This document shows positions 18,667 through 18,704 of a DNA stretch of 18,704 nucleotides, in pieces. The notes under the pieces were generated by a model. It was not told where the DNA came from, ran no database searches, and was given only the letters and a program-made list of their open reading frames with translations. Positions within the stretch are counted from its first letter, which is position 1, and every line of letters begins with the position of its first letter. This DNA comes from a bacterium (lineage in GTDB: Bacteria > Patescibacteriota > Minisyncoccia > Phycocordibacterales > UBA918): the NCBI GenBank assembly GCA_002710785.1, contig PAMC01000014.1, positions 1-18,704 on the forward strand, given 5' to 3'. The translations under genes and the position numbers were made by a program.

Positions 18667-18704
18667 ACGCCATCTGAGGCGATGTACAGCATTCCCTATG
18701 GGAA

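Noticed and set aside
18552..18668. Second tRNA at the right edge
   Set aside because: A D-arm-like segment exists on the minus strand, but no T loop of TTCRA type, no matching acceptor and no CCA.
18272..18704. SRP RNA, RNase P RNA or tmRNA
   Set aside because: The SRP GGAAG loop, the RNase P GAGGAAAGTCC block, and a tmRNA tag frame with TTCGA/CCA end were all looked for on both strands and not found.
1..18704. CRISPR array, insertion sequence or prophage genes
   Set aside because: No spaced direct repeats, transposase, integrase or phage structural genes were seen.

Overview
The window looks like genomic DNA of a Patescibacteria (CPR) bacterium, most likely from the Parcubacteria side. 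The evidence is the 5' end of a 16S rRNA of that general type, many genes with no Shine-Dalgarno and a -10 box only a few bases before the ATG (leaderless transcription), an archaeal-type UMP kinase, a type IV pilin with a very short leader, a RodA without visible cell-wall neighbours, and small intergenic gaps. TGA is used as a stop, so the code is standard. The lineage is inferred from gene style and the partial 16S, not from a search.

Layout, left to right. 1-288: 5' end of a 16S rRNA gene on the minus strand, preceded (289-740) by a hairpin-rich leader and a good promoter. 803-2146: two tandem, Ala-rich, secreted proteins of unknown function, each with its own terminator. 2304-4490: a polytopic membrane protein, then divergent pyrH, a bidirectional terminator and a DUF805 protein. 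4533-4990: a TrpR-family DNA-binding protein gene whose start and stop codons each lie inside a perfect 21-bp-arm palindrome with the same core. 5018-12164: a tight minus-strand array of eight genes, in transcription order sugar-phosphate transferase, NAD-dependent epimerase, unknown, folD, secD, secF, P-loop kinase, Nudix hydrolase. 12165-12508: a hairpin-rich spacer with a broken second copy of the start of the next gene. 12509-15684: GT4 glycosyltransferase, convergent rodA, a small membrane protein and a type IV pilin. 15681-17063: a membrane-anchored von Willebrand A protein.

17064-18704 has no convincing protein gene. It holds an intact 5S rRNA, a degenerate 5S copy interrupted by perfect hairpins, a tRNA-like gene with an odd anticodon arm, three further structured-RNA candidates, and several inverted repeats. 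The 5S and the tRNA-like gene each sit inside their own perfect precursor stem.

Two themes stand out. One is the TrpR-like gene with its palindrome TGTATCAT-NN-ATGATACA, found on both sides of the gene and a third time in front of the tRNA/5S unit: either an autoregulated regulon or a small palindrome-bounded mobile cassette. The other is perfect hairpins sitting inside duplicated gene fragments (the 5S copy and the glycosyltransferase start), two loci sharing the same TCCCGTTAGA termini, which suggests a family of small palindromic elements. Functional roles for both are inference.
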